From the NCBI RefSeq assembly GCF_009870825.1, contig NZ_WTWY01000001.1:372001-436000 (forward strand): a DNA stretch of 64,000 bases. Reading direction: 5' to 3'. This DNA is from Paenibacillus sp. USDA918EY. Lineage in GTDB: Bacteria > Bacillota > Bacilli > Paenibacillales > Paenibacillaceae. Under the pieces are notes generated by a model, which was not told where the DNA came from, did not search any database, and was given only the letters and a program-made list of their open reading frames with translations. Made by a program: the position numbers and the translations under genes. Of the stretch, positions 35,398-45,332 are shown one piece after another. Positions within the stretch are counted from its first letter, which is position 1. Each line of letters begins with the position of its first letter.

Positions 35398-37485
35398 ATG
35401 AAAAAAACGAAACGATCCATGCGGGCGGCCTTCGCCCTGCTTATATTCGCGTTTATGTTGCCGGGATGCGCATTCGGCGGCTCCGGGCAAACGGCCGCTT
35501 CAGGGGACAACCCTCCCGCTTTGCAATCTGCGGCGACAGCGACCGGGAACGTTGCAATAACATCCGGAACGCAAGGCGTCCCCGTCGAGGCCAGCCCCAA
35601 ATCGGTATTGAAAAAGGGCGCTCCCGTTAAAATTGAACCAGGTTCAAACCTGTATGAAATTCCGGTCATGGATTTTGTGAACGCCGACACGGGTTTTGCC
35701 GTGAAGCAGGTGTATGGCAAATCGCTGTCGCTCATTTCCACGACGGACGGCGGCGCCCAGTGGGAAGAGACAAAAATGCCGGGAGAGCTTGTCTTGGGAC
35801 TCGATTTCCTCGATCGGCAAACCGGCTGGGCGCTGGTTCAAGACGAGTGCAGCGTCAAAGGAACGACCGTGTGCAAAACCATCCGGCTGATCCGCACGAA
35901 AGACGGAGGGAAAACCTGGACGGCATTATGGCAAGCCGCTTCGCAGGAAGACAACAGCCATGTTTTTTTGAATACGCGCAGATTGTCTTTTGACAGCCCG
36001 AAAAACGGGGTGATGCTGGCCAACGGCCGCTTATTCGTTACTCGCGACGGCGGCGTTCATTTTGATCAGGTTTCGTTCGGCGTCAAACATTTCATTCCGC
36101 TTTATGTAAGCTTTCCAAGTGAACGGATCGGCTACGTCGTGGGCACTGTCGGTGCGGATGCGGGCAAGCTGGCCGTTTTGAAAACGACGGACGGCGCCCG
36201 AACCTGGCGGAAACAGCTGGAGCTTACGGGGGAAAATTCGCCGCTGTCGAGCTTGGGCATCGATTTTAAGAACGAACGCACCGGCTGGCTGCTGACGAAC
36301 GAAGAAGGCATGTTAAGCGGAGAGCTGTACCGAACGACGGACGGCGGCGAGCATTGGGCGAAAATGAGCGCGCAGCGCACGGGGCGCCCGACGCCAACCG
36401 ATATCCGGCTTGCGGACGCCAATACGGGAGTGATGTCGCTTCATCCCGGCGCCGGTCCGATCGAAGGCGGAATTTGGATTACTCATGACGGGGGCAAAAG
36501 CTTTGCGAGCGTGGCACCAAATCACGCCGTTGCCGTCAATCAGGTGCAAATGTTAAGCGTCAAGGACATATGGGCTGCCGCGGACGGCATCAATGAATCA
36601 GGTTTCCTGCTTCATTCCGCGGACGGAGGGAAAACATGGAAACAGGCTTATCCGGCGGTGCGGCCGATCGGGGACGTCTCCATGATCGACTCGTCTTTTG
36701 GGTATGCCGTAGGAACGCTGCTGGACAACAACGTGGTGCTGCAAACCGTTGACGGCGGAACAAGCTGGAACATATTAGCCCGAGTCGACGGTTACCTGCG
36801 GTTGGAAAACGTCAGCTTCATCAATAAAAAGGAAGGTTACGTTGCCGCATTTCGCGAACATGAGCCGCATCATGTTCTGCTGAAGACATCGGACGAGGGG
36901 AAAAGCTGGACGCCTGTTGCAGGACAATCGCTTCATGAACTAAGCGGGATTTCGGATATTTCATTTTTCCGTTTTTATGACCGAAAACAAGGCGTGCTTG
37001 TTGCCAGCAGCCAGGAAAAAAACGTCTGGCGCACTTCGGACGGCGGGGTGACCTGGAAGCAAACAAAACCATTGGAAGGTAACGGTTCGGGAACGAAGGC
37101 ATTTTTTATTTCTACGAAGGAGGGATGGATGGCACCGATGGGAGATCGGGAGCATGGTCCGGTTTTGTTTCGGCTGAACGGTGAACAATCGGTGCGGAAA
37201 ACGCTTACGCTGCCCAAGAGCTGGTTTCCGGAAGCGATCGCCTTCGCGGATTCACGTCATGGATACATCGTTTTCGGAGAGACGAATGCATCGGGAAGCA
37301 TGGCTCACCTGCTTGCTACGGCCGACGGAGGGAAAGTGTGGACGGATCATCCGATTCCCAAGACGTCCGGCGTTAGCGACGCAAGCGGACTCTACTTCGC
37401 CGATGCGAAACACGGCTGGCTGCGGTTCTACGGAGGGACGGCGGCCACAGGGGACGGCGGGCTTAGCTGGTCGGTTCTTCAATAA
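35398..37485 (+). CDS. YCF48/BNR-repeat lipoprotein
   Basis: About 695 aa from ATG 35398 (AAGGAGGTACAT upstream). The signal peptide ends in a lipobox (LPGC, Cys about residue 23). A short linker precedes at least ten Asp-box-like repeats of the type T-x-DGG-x-x-W (TTDGGAQW, TKDGGKTW, TTDGGEHW, SADGGKTW, TVDGGTSW, TSDGGVTW, TADGGKVW, TGDGGLSW) at about 50-70-residue spacing, a beta-propeller of the YCF48/BNR type. Two repeats are degenerate (TTDGARTW, TSDEGKSW). Surface-anchored; plausible ligand or assembly role, no catalytic residues identified. Confidence 0.88.
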   Translation: MKKTKRSMRAAFALLIFAFMLPGCAFGGSGQTAASGDNPPALQSAATATGNVAITSGTQGVPVEASPKSVLKKGAPVKIEPGSNLYEIPVMDFVNADTGFAVKQVYGKSLSLISTTDGGAQWEETKMPGELVLGLDFLDRQTGWALVQDECSVKGTTVCKTIRLIRTKDGGKTWTALWQAASQEDNSHVFLNTRRLSFDSPKNGVMLANGRLFVTRDGGVHFDQVSFGVKHFIPLYVSFPSERIGYVVGTVGADAGKLAVLKTTDGARTWRKQLELTGENSPLSSLGIDFKNERTGWLLTNEEGMLSGELYRTTDGGEHWAKMSAQRTGRPTPTDIRLADANTGVMSLHPGAGPIEGGIWITHDGGKSFASVAPNHAVAVNQVQMLSVKDIWAAADGINESGFLLHSADGGKTWKQAYPAVRPIGDVSMIDSSFGYAVGTLLDNNVVLQTVDGGTSWNILARVDGYLRLENVSFINKKEGYVAAFREHEPHHVLLKTSDEGKSWTPVAGQSLHELSGISDISFFRFYDRKQGVLVASSQEKNVWRTSDGGVTWKQTKPLEGNGSGTKAFFISTKEGWMAPMGDREHGPVLFRLNGEQSVRKTLTLPKSWFPEAIAFADSRHGYIVFGETNASGSMAHLLATADGGKVWTDHPIPKTSGVSDASGLYFADAKHGWLRFYGGTAATGDGGLSWSVLQ

Positions 37486-37589
37486 GTTTTGGCTTCTGTA
37501 AATATACCACCCTGGGTCGATAGGGGGCATGATCTAAACTTTTGCAAGCGAATGGGAAACACTGCGGAAAATTGCAACTATTAACCTAA

Positions 37590-37624
37590 TTTTACAAATA
37601 CATTCCACAGGTTTCCTTGTAAAA
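37590..37624. repeat. Inverted repeat ahead of the GH2 gene
   Basis: TTTTACAA, 19 bp, TTGTAAAA, about 100 bp upstream of the GH2 start. Possible regulator site; no clear promoter could be fixed around it. Confidence 0.35.
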
Positions 37625-37725
37625 TACTTCTTACAGGAAGGGGGGAATAAATGTAGCCAACGGATGAGCGTCATGTTTCTACCATTGCACGTCAAATCAA
37701 GATTCAGGAAAGGAAGCTGAAACAT

Positions 37726-40275
37726 ATGAAAATGCGTACTGTTTCACTAATGATGTCCTTGATCATGATCTTGCAGGTTTTCGGCGTGTCCACGGTTTTT
37801 GCAGAGAACAATCAATCAGGCGATCGTTTAGAAAGCCAAGGTTTAAAAGCGGAGTATTACACAACCTCGGGAAAAGGACAATTCGATTTCAAAGAGCTGA
37901 AGAATACGACGGTTGATGCCAATATTGATTTTGATGATATTAAACCGGTTCTAAAAGCGCTTACAGGACAGGATGAATACAATGCGGTCCGTTGGACGGG
38001 GCAGCTGACGGCGCCGATGACGGATGATTACAAGTTCTATATTAAAGCAGACAATGGGTTCCGCCTATGGGTGGATGATCAGCTGGCGATCGACCATTGG
38101 GTGAATGATTGGGACATCGAGCAGACGAGCGCCCCCATTCGTTTGGAAGCCGGCAAGAAAGTCAGCTTTAAATTAGAGTTTTTTCAGGACTATGGCGGGG
38201 CATACATTCAATTGAAATGGTCCAATTCCACATTGCAAAAGCAAGCGGTGCCTGAGGAGGCATTTTCATTGCCGGTGGGGTATGTAAACCACAGTCCGAA
38301 ACAAAGCATCATTCTGCAAGACGGCCTGCAAGCCGAGCTGCAGTTCAGCAGCAAGCTGCAAACAGTTCCTAAGGCGGCAGCGAAGCATTTCACATTGACA
38401 GCAGGTCGTCGCACTCATATTCCGACAAGCGTCACCTTAAAACCGGATGATCCGTCTGTTCTTCGATTGAAGTGGGATGTTCCCATTTATAAACCGGATC
38501 AGTCGATCATCGTGACCTATGACGGACAAGGCAAAATTAAGAAAGAGGACGGCCAGTCCTTATCCGCATTCGTGGGAACGAAGGTGGCGAATCATTCCGA
38601 GTTTTTAATTCGATCCCCTTGGGCGGACAACGTGGACAAAAACAATGTTCTGCCTGAATATCCGCGTCCGCAGCTGGTTCGCGACCAGTGGCTCAATCTG
38701 AACGGTGAATGGGAGTTCGAGAGCGGCAGCAAGCAAACGACGCTTCCAACGGGTAAGACGTTAAGCGAGAAAATCCTTGTGCCGTTCGCCGTCGAATCGC
38801 AACTATCGGGTCTTGAGCGGCATGAAGACAAGATGTGGTACAAACGCCAATTTACCCTGCCGTCCGATTGGGATGGCAAGCAGGTCCAGCTTCACTTCGG
38901 CGCGGTAGATTTTGAAGCGACTGTCTATGTGAATGGACAGGAGGTTGGAAAACACCGCGGCGGGTACACCGGGTTCAGCTTCGATATTACGAAGCAGCTT
39001 GTGGCCGGTGAGAATGAATTAATCGTCTATGTCAGCGATCCGACGGATGACGGCGGATATACGATTGGCAAACAACGAAACCGCCCAGGCGGGATCTGGT
39101 ACACTTCGGTGTCCGGCATTTGGCAAACGGTGTGGCTGGAACCGGTGGCTCCTGCGTCCATTGATAGATTGGATATGACGCCGGATCTTGCGAGCAATTC
39201 GCTTAAATTAAAGGTAACGGGAAGCGCCGGGGTTACCGATGAAGCGGTTGAAGCCATCGTCATGGAAAATGGAAAGGAAGTGGCCCGTGCGACCGGGGCC
39301 GTCGGAAAGGAATTGTCCATCCCGATTCCGAATCCGAAACTGTGGTGGCCCGATGATCCGTTTCTGTATGACCTGAAGGTGAACCTGGTGAAAGGGACTG
39401 CAAAAGTCGACGAAGTGTCCAGCTATTTCGGTATGCGGGAAGTGAAGCTGGGCAAAGTTGACGGCATCACTCGTCCGCTCATTAACGGCAAGTTTATTTT
39501 CCAAATCGGGCCGCTGGATCAAGGTTATTGGCCGGACGGGTTATATACGGCGCCAACCGATGAGGCCATGAAATTCGATATTGAAGCGGTAAAACGTCTC
39601 GGCATGAATATGATCCGGAAGCATATGAAAGTGGAGCCGGATCGCTGGTATTATTGGGCCGATAAGCTGGGTGTCGTCGTATGGCAGGACCAGGTGAGCA
39701 AATTTGGCGACTCGGCGGACAACCGCGCCCACTTGGAGAAGGAATTCAAAGAAATGATCGACCAGTTCCGCAATCACCCTTCGATCGTCGTCTGGACGGT
39801 GTTTAATGAGGGTTGGGGGCAGTATGACACGGAGCGGTTAACCAATTGGGCGATGAGCTACGATCCGACACGTCTCATCAATAATGCGAGCGGTTGGACG
39901 GATAAAAACGTAGGTCATTTCATCGATGCGCATAATTATCCGTCGCCGATGATGCCGCAGCCAACGGATACACGTGCGGCGGTGCTTGGAGAATACGGGG
40001 GACTGGGGCTGCAGGTGCCTGGACATGAATGGAATTCCAGTGTATTCAACTATGAAGAGCAAGAGAGCGTATCGAAACTGACCAATCGTTATATCAGCTT
40101 CATAAAGCAGCTGGAAGACCTGAAGCCATCGGGTCTTAGCGCTGCGGTGTATACTCAAATCACCGACGTTGAAATGGAGATCAACGGCTTGCTTTCTTAT
40201 GACCGTAAGGTGGAGAAAGCGGATTTCAAACGTCTTGCGCAAGCTCATAAAAAATTAATCGGTACGCAAAAGTGA
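37726..40275 (+). CDS. Secreted PA14-GH2 glycosidase
   Basis: 849 aa. The signal peptide (about 1-27) ends FGVSTVFA. A PA14 domain lies at about 38-190 (LKAEYYTTSGKGQFDFKEL, DDYKFYIKADNGFRLWVDDQ, FFQDYGGAYIQLKW), then a linking beta domain. GH2 sugar-binding (about 315-450, WLNLNGEWEFES, WYKRQFTLP), immunoglobulin-like (about 460-580) and TIM-barrel (about 590-845) domains follow. The acid/base Glu sits in VFNEGWGQYD and the nucleophile candidate in LGEYGG. GH2 holds beta-galactosidases, glucuronidases, mannosidases and some galactofuranosidases. A galactofuranose-type importer follows 254 bp downstream, so a galactofuranoside substrate is an attractive inference. Confidence 0.9.
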   Translation: MKMRTVSLMMSLIMILQVFGVSTVFAENNQSGDRLESQGLKAEYYTTSGKGQFDFKELKNTTVDANIDFDDIKPVLKALTGQDEYNAVRWTGQLTAPMTDDYKFYIKADNGFRLWVDDQLAIDHWVNDWDIEQTSAPIRLEAGKKVSFKLEFFQDYGGAYIQLKWSNSTLQKQAVPEEAFSLPVGYVNHSPKQSIILQDGLQAELQFSSKLQTVPKAAAKHFTLTAGRRTHIPTSVTLKPDDPSVLRLKWDVPIYKPDQSIIVTYDGQGKIKKEDGQSLSAFVGTKVANHSEFLIRSPWADNVDKNNVLPEYPRPQLVRDQWLNLNGEWEFESGSKQTTLPTGKTLSEKILVPFAVESQLSGLERHEDKMWYKRQFTLPSDWDGKQVQLHFGAVDFEATVYVNGQEVGKHRGGYTGFSFDITKQLVAGENELIVYVSDPTDDGGYTIGKQRNRPGGIWYTSVSGIWQTVWLEPVAPASIDRLDMTPDLASNSLKLKVTGSAGVTDEAVEAIVMENGKEVARATGAVGKELSIPIPNPKLWWPDDPFLYDLKVNLVKGTAKVDEVSSYFGMREVKLGKVDGITRPLINGKFIFQIGPLDQGYWPDGLYTAPTDEAMKFDIEAVKRLGMNMIRKHMKVEPDRWYYWADKLGVVVWQDQVSKFGDSADNRAHLEKEFKEMIDQFRNHPSIVVWTVFNEGWGQYDTERLTNWAMSYDPTRLINNASGWTDKNVGHFIDAHNYPSPMMPQPTDTRAAVLGEYGGLGLQVPGHEWNSSVFNYEEQESVSKLTNRYISFIKQLEDLKPSGLSAAVYTQITDVEMEINGLLSYDRKVEKADFKRLAQAHKKLIGTQK

Positions 40276-40529
40276 AAAAATCCATAATGCGACGCGATGG
40301 AATCATGGCTTTTTATGCATGGTTCCTTTTTTTTGTCAACTTGGGAGACAGGGGCTTCACTCAGTACTTTTGCTCCGCAAAAGCGCCCCCTTCGAGAGGC
40401 GCCCTTACTTCTTCCCGATACCCGATATGCGAAAGACCGAAATGCTTAAAAAAAGACTTATTATTCTAAATACAATCAGACCTCCGACTTTCTAAAATGA
40501 GATCGTGAGAATAGAAAGAGGGTGAGCAT

Positions 40530-42065
40530 ATGGGTTCGGATATTCTTTTAGCGATGGAAGGCATCAAGAAGGAATTTCCCGGTGTGGCGGCTTTATCGGA
40601 TGTAGACTTTTACTTGCGGAAAGGGGAGATTCACGCGCTGATGGGAGAAAACGGCGCGGGTAAATCCACCTTAATCAAAGTGCTGACAGGGGTTCATAAA
40701 AAGGACGCCGGTTCGATCAAACTTCGGGAACGGGAGATTCATCCCAAATCCCCATTGGAAGCTCAACAGCTCGGAATCAGTACGGTTTATCAAGAGATTA
40801 ATCTGTGCCCGAACTTGTCCGTTGCGGAAAATATATTTGTCGGCCGACAGCCCCGCAAATGGGGCATGATTGATTGGAACACGATGAACCGGCTTAGCGA
40901 AGAACTGCTCGCAAGGTTTGATTTGCATATGGATGTCAGACAGCCGTTGTCCGCGTATTCGGTTGCCGTGCAGCAAATGGTGGCCATTGCCCGCGCAGTG
41001 GATATCTCCAGCGACATTTTGATATTGGACGAACCGACCTCAAGCTTGGATGCGAACGAAGTGAAGCAGTTGTTTGCCGCGATGCGCAGGCTGAAAGAGG
41101 AAGGAATGGGCATCCTGTTCGTCACCCACTTCCTCGACCAGGTCTACGAAGTAACGGATCGCATCACGGTACTCCGAAACGGAACGTTGGTCGGCGAATT
41201 TGAGACGGAGGCGCTGCCCAAAACACAGCTCGTTTCCCATATGATCGGCCGGGTATGGGATCCCGAGGAGCTGTCCGGTGAAAAAGCCGGTAAACCAAAT
41301 CAGACTCACGTATTCCTTCAGGCGAGGGGACTTAGCAAAAAAGGCTCGATCCAGCCGTTTGACCTGACCATTCATAAAGGTGAGGTGCTTGGTCTCGCGG
41401 GACTGCTTGGATCAGGCCGGACGGAGGTGGCGCGTTTAATATTCGGGATCGACAAAAGCGACACCGGGGTGCTGGAGCTTGAAGGAGAGGAAATCGCCTT
41501 GATGTATCCCCGGAAAGCGATTCAACGCGGACTCGGGTTCTTGCCGGAGGACCGCAAGGTGGAGGGGATCGTCGGCGAGCTCACCATCCGTGAAAATATC
41601 GCCTTGGCCATGCAAGCGAAAAAAGGATTGCTCTCTTTCATTCCGGTCAAAAAGCAAAAAGAGATCGCTCAGGAGTATATCGACATGCTGAACATCAAAA
41701 CGCCCGGCACGGAGCAAAGGATCGAAAACTTGAGCGGCGGCAATCAGCAAAAGGTAATTCTCGCACGATGGCTGGCGACGAAGCCCAAGCTGCTTATTCT
41801 TGATGAGCCGACCCGGGGCATCGATGTGGGCTCGAAAGCGGAAATTCGCAAACTGATCTTCCGACTGGCCGCTTCCGGCATTTCTATCTTAATCATTTCC
41901 GCTGAACTGGAGGAATTGGTCAGTTGCTGCGACAGGGTTATGGTCCTGCGCGACCGCATTCAAATCGGCGAAGTTACCGGCACAGGGATGAAGGCCAACC
42001 GAATTATGCAAATGATCGCGGAAGGGGCTGAAGTGTTTGCGAAATTCGGAAGCGCCGGCGCGTAA
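40530..42065 (+). CDS. ytfR: Sugar ABC transporter ATPase (YtfR/MglA-like)
   Basis: 511 aa with two fused nucleotide-binding domains. NBD1 has Walker A GENGAGKST, a degenerate signature in LSAYSVAVQQMVAIARA and Walker B ILILDEPTSSLD. NBD2 has a degenerate Walker A (GLLGSGRTE), LSGGNQQKVILARWL and LLILDEPTRGIDVG. This is the pattern of the ribose/galactose CUT2 ATPases. The two permeases that follow match E. coli YtfT/YjfF, so it is the YtfR counterpart of a galactofuranose importer. Gene order here is ytfR-ytfT-yjfF-ytfQ. The ATG follows AGAGGGTGAGCAT. Confidence 0.9.
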   Translation: MGSDILLAMEGIKKEFPGVAALSDVDFYLRKGEIHALMGENGAGKSTLIKVLTGVHKKDAGSIKLREREIHPKSPLEAQQLGISTVYQEINLCPNLSVAENIFVGRQPRKWGMIDWNTMNRLSEELLARFDLHMDVRQPLSAYSVAVQQMVAIARAVDISSDILILDEPTSSLDANEVKQLFAAMRRLKEEGMGILFVTHFLDQVYEVTDRITVLRNGTLVGEFETEALPKTQLVSHMIGRVWDPEELSGEKAGKPNQTHVFLQARGLSKKGSIQPFDLTIHKGEVLGLAGLLGSGRTEVARLIFGIDKSDTGVLELEGEEIALMYPRKAIQRGLGFLPEDRKVEGIVGELTIRENIALAMQAKKGLLSFIPVKKQKEIAQEYIDMLNIKTPGTEQRIENLSGGNQQKVILARWLATKPKLLILDEPTRGIDVGSKAEIRKLIFRLAASGISILIISAELEELVSCCDRVMVLRDRIQIGEVTGTGMKANRIMQMIAEGAEVFAKFGSAGA

Positions 42066-43047
42066 GGCGGCACGCCACAAAATCATGTGGCCGCTTTTAG
42101 CTCTTGCGATGTTGTACTTGTTCAATTTGATCGTCATGCCCGGCTTTTTCAAAGTCGATATCATCGACGGCCACCTGTACGGCAATCTCGTGGACATACT
42201 TAACCGCGGTACGCCGCTTATTATGATGGCGATCGGAATGACGCTTGTGATTGCAACGGAGGGGATCGATATCTCCGTTGGTTCGGTGCTGGCTATCGCC
42301 GGCTCCATGGCCATTTTCATGCTGGAAGACAGTCCGCTATGGGTGGCAATTTTGACTGCGCTCGGGATTGGATTGCTGTGCGGTTTATGGAACGGAATCT
42401 TAGTATCGATTCTGGGTATCCAGCCGATGGTGGCGACCCTCATTTTGCTTACGGTCGGTCGCGGAATCGCGCAGCTGATTACCAATGGACAAATTCTATC
42501 AACGACGAACGAACGTTTTGAATATATCGGCAAAGGGTATCTGCTTGGCATTCCCTTTGCGGTTTATATGGCCGCCGCTGTGTTCGTTTTGGTGTATCTG
42601 CTCAAGACCAAAACCGCGTTCGGGTTGTTTCTGGAATCCACCGGGGCCAATCGGAAATCCAGCGAGTTTGCCGGTGTCAAGCCGCGGATGATCTTTATGA
42701 CGGCTTACGCCATCAGCGGATTGCTGGCGGCGGCAGCCGGCATTATCTACAGCTCCAATCTGAGCAGTGCGGATGCGAACAACGCCGGCTTATGGTACGA
42801 GCTTGACGCCATTCTGGCGGTAGTCATCGGAGGTACTTCGATGCGCGGCGGGCGGTTTTATCTCGGCGGTACCGTGGTCGGCGCCATTTTCATCCAAAGC
42901 CTGACGACGACGATCTATTCCCTTGGCGTTCCGCCGGAATCGATCCTGCTTGTCAAGGCGATCGTCGTCATTTTTGTATGCTTGATCCAATCCGACGTGT
43001 TCAGACGGAAGCTTATTTCGATTAAAAGGAAGGTGACTGCGTCGTGA
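42037..43047 (+). CDS. ytfT: Sugar ABC permease, YtfT-like
   Basis: 336 aa, about ten TM segments, CUT2 family. Diagnostic stretches shared with E. coli YtfT are VDILNRGTPLIMMAIGMTLVIATEGIDISVG, GLWNGILVSILGIQPMVATLILLTVGRGIAQLITNGQI and ADANNAGLWYELDAILAVVIGG. TTG 42037 has GAAGGGG 9 bp upstream and overlaps the ATPase gene by 29 bp, implying coupled translation. It forms a heterodimeric channel with the next gene product. Confidence 0.9.
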   Translation: MRNSEAPARKAARHKIMWPLLALAMLYLFNLIVMPGFFKVDIIDGHLYGNLVDILNRGTPLIMMAIGMTLVIATEGIDISVGSVLAIAGSMAIFMLEDSPLWVAILTALGIGLLCGLWNGILVSILGIQPMVATLILLTVGRGIAQLITNGQILSTTNERFEYIGKGYLLGIPFAVYMAAAVFVLVYLLKTKTAFGLFLESTGANRKSSEFAGVKPRMIFMTAYAISGLLAAAAGIIYSSNLSSADANNAGLWYELDAILAVVIGGTSMRGGRFYLGGTVVGAIFIQSLTTTIYSLGVPPESILLVKAIVVIFVCLIQSDVFRRKLISIKRKVTAS

Positions 43048-44072
43048 ATTCGTTCCGGTTTCGAATCGGCAGCAACCATATCATCATATTGGCGACGCTG
43101 CTCCTTCTGGTCATGCTGTATGGAACGGGATCGCTGATGTATAACGGTTTTTTCTCCTTGCAAGTATTTCTAAACTTGTTTATTGATAACGCGTACTTAA
43201 TCATCATAGCCACAGGTATGGCCTTCGTCATTATTACCGGCGGCATCGATCTGTCGGTAGCTTCGGTCGTCGCTTTGGTCAGCATGATATCCGCAACGCT
43301 GCTGAATCAAGGCATGAACGCGTATCTGGTCATGGCGGTTTCGCTTTTGGTTGGGCTAGCGTTCGGCGCTGGTCAAGGATATCTCATCAACAAATTTGGC
43401 CTTCATCCGTGGATCGTTACGCTTGCCGGGATGTTTTTGGGCCGTGGGCTCGCTTATTTGATCGGGACGGATAGCATCGTCATCTCCAATGAAATTTATA
43501 CGCAAATTTCCAGCTATAAAATTCGCTTGTTTGGGGACGGTTTTATTTCGATCAGTGTCGTGATCGCGCTGTTATTCGTTCTTACAGCGATATTCGTCGG
43601 CCGTTACACCGGTTTTGGAAGGGCTGTTTACGCGCTTGGCGGCAGTGAACGCTCGGCCGTACTGATGGGCCTGCCGGCTGCCGGTACCACGATTGCCGTC
43701 TACACGTTAAGCGGCTTTTGCTCCGCGCTTGGCGGCATCGTCTTCACTTTTTATATGCTGTCAGGCAACTCCCTGCATTTGATGGGAATGGAGATGGATG
43801 CCATAGCAGCCTGCGTCATCGGCGGCATTTTGCTGACCGGCGGATTCGGTTATTTGGTCGGTCCGACGCTGGGCGTGCTCTGTACCGGCATCATTCAGAC
43901 GATGATCATTTTTCAGGGAACGCTCAGCTCATGGTGGACGAAAATTGCCGTCGGGTTCCTCCTGTTCCTCTTCATGGCCTTGCAAAGACTGATTGTGATG
44001 CAGAAGGAAAAGGCAGCCGGCGGCAAGATCAAGATAGATCGGAAAATTGCAAAGAATGACGTGAAAATGTAA
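43044..44072 (+). CDS. yjfF: Sugar ABC permease, YjfF-like
   Basis: 342 aa, CUT2 permease. IIIATGMAFVIITGGIDLSVASVVALVSM is the conserved core and FGLHPWIVTLAGMFLGRGLAYLIGTDSI matches the YjfF branch. GTG 43044 overlaps the previous stop by 4 bp and has AAGGAAGGTG upstream. Second subunit of the importer channel. Confidence 0.9.
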   Translation: MNSFRFRIGSNHIIILATLLLLVMLYGTGSLMYNGFFSLQVFLNLFIDNAYLIIIATGMAFVIITGGIDLSVASVVALVSMISATLLNQGMNAYLVMAVSLLVGLAFGAGQGYLINKFGLHPWIVTLAGMFLGRGLAYLIGTDSIVISNEIYTQISSYKIRLFGDGFISISVVIALLFVLTAIFVGRYTGFGRAVYALGGSERSAVLMGLPAAGTTIAVYTLSGFCSALGGIVFTFYMLSGNSLHLMGMEMDAIAACVIGGILLTGGFGYLVGPTLGVLCTGIIQTMIIFQGTLSSWWTKIAVGFLLFLFMALQRLIVMQKEKAAGGKIKIDRKIAKNDVKM

Positions 44073-44141
44073 ATACACCCCATATTCAAATCGTTATAGT
44101 GAAGTTGCATCGGAACTAATCTTAGGGGAGGGGCTAGAAAT

Positions 44142-45188
44142 ATGAAAACAAACAGAAGAAGTTTTCTGCTTACCTTGCTTATGGCGGTGATGGTTGTTGC
44201 CATCTTCGCGGGCTGCAGCAGCAACAATCCGAGTAAAGACGCCAACGGGGGGAACACCGCTCCTGCGAACGAGCCAACGAATGCAGCGCCGGCGGATAAA
44301 CCTACGGGAAAAAAGATCGTCGTGGGTTTCGCGCAAATCGGTGCGGAGAGCGGCTGGCGTGACGCCGAGACGGCATCCATCAAGGAAACGTTTGAAAACG
44401 ATTCGAACTTTGAATTGAAATTTTCCGATGCGCAGCAAAAACAGGAAAATCAAATCAAGGCGATCCGTTCCTTCATCGCTCAAAAAGTAGATGCCATCGG
44501 GCTTGCACCGGTTGTTGAATCCGGCTGGGAAACGGTGTTAAAGGAAGCCAAAGACGCCGGCATTCCGGTGTTCCTGCTGGACCGGAGCATCACGGCTGGC
44601 CATGAAGACCTGTACACCTCCTTTATAGGCTCCGACTTTGTGCTTGAAGGCCAAAACGCGGCCAAATGGATGCTCGAAGAGTTGGGCGCAGACGCGAAAG
44701 TGAATATTGTACAGCTAGAAGGCACCGTCGGCGCGAGTGCGGCGAACGATCGCAAAAAAGGCTTTGAAGAGGCGATTGCAGGCCATGCGGGATACAAAAT
44801 CGTTTACTCTCAAACCGGCGATTTTACGAGAGCCAAGGGCAAGGAAGTGATGGAAGCATATCTGAAAAAAGATAAGAATATTCAAGTCGTATATGCACAC
44901 AACGACGACATGGCGCTTGGCGCGGTTCAAGCCATCGAAGAAGCCGGCCTAAAGCCGGGTACCGACATCAAAATCATCGGCGTCGACGGCATTAAAGGAG
45001 CTTTCGAAGCGATTTCCCAGGGAAAAATGAACGTTACGATCGAGTGCAATCCGCTGCTCGGACCGCAATTAAAGCAAGCGATACTGGATTATAAAGAAGG
45101 CAAAGAACTTCCGCGATGGATTAAGTCTGAAGAAGACGTCTATTTCGGGCAGAAAGCGATCGATGCCCTGCCAAACCGCAAATACTAG
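44142..45188 (+). CDS. ytfQ: Galactofuranose-type substrate-binding lipoprotein (YtfQ-like)
   Basis: 348 aa. The lipoprotein signal ends IFAGC (Cys about residue 25), followed by a Ser/Asn/Ala-rich linker. The type I binding-protein domain closely follows E. coli YtfQ: VGFAQIGAESGWRDAETAS, QQKQENQIKAIRSFIAQKVDAI, LAPVVESGWETVLKEAKDAGIPVFLLDRSI, QLEGTVGASAANDRKKGFEEAI, SQTGDFTRAKGKEVMEAYL and VYAHNDDMALGAVQAIEEAGLKPG. YtfQ binds galactofuranose. It is placed last in the operon, 69 bp after yjfF with its own AGGGGAGGGG ribosome site, which may allow higher expression. Confidence 0.92.
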   Translation: MKTNRRSFLLTLLMAVMVVAIFAGCSSNNPSKDANGGNTAPANEPTNAAPADKPTGKKIVVGFAQIGAESGWRDAETASIKETFENDSNFELKFSDAQQKQENQIKAIRSFIAQKVDAIGLAPVVESGWETVLKEAKDAGIPVFLLDRSITAGHEDLYTSFIGSDFVLEGQNAAKWMLEELGADAKVNIVQLEGTVGASAANDRKKGFEEAIAGHAGYKIVYSQTGDFTRAKGKEVMEAYLKKDKNIQVVYAHNDDMALGAVQAIEEAGLKPGTDIKIIGVDGIKGAFEAISQGKMNVTIECNPLLGPQLKQAILDYKEGKELPRWIKSEEDVYFGQKAIDALPNRKY

Positions 45189-45230
45189 CGTTTTTTTCAT
45201 GACCGTCCACGAATAATAGCCATGTGAAGC

Positions 45231-45261
45231 TGCAAAAGAGTGATGGACTCTTTTGCATTTT
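45231..45261 (+). terminator. Terminator of the importer operon
   Basis: TGCAAAAGAGT (45231-45241) pairs with ACTCTTTTGCA (45247-45257), loop GATGG, then TTTT. The short T tract may allow read-through into the kinase gene. Confidence 0.65.
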
Positions 45262-45332
45262 CACATTTTGCATTATGATAAGGATCAAACCTCTTGATAT
45301 CTTTCGATAGAATGGGCTGATGCTTTTTGCGT

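Noticed and set aside
40276..40529. Possible direct-repeat AraC/YesN operator before ytfR
   Set aside because: Only short, imperfect TCTAAA-type repeats were seen; not enough to claim a site.
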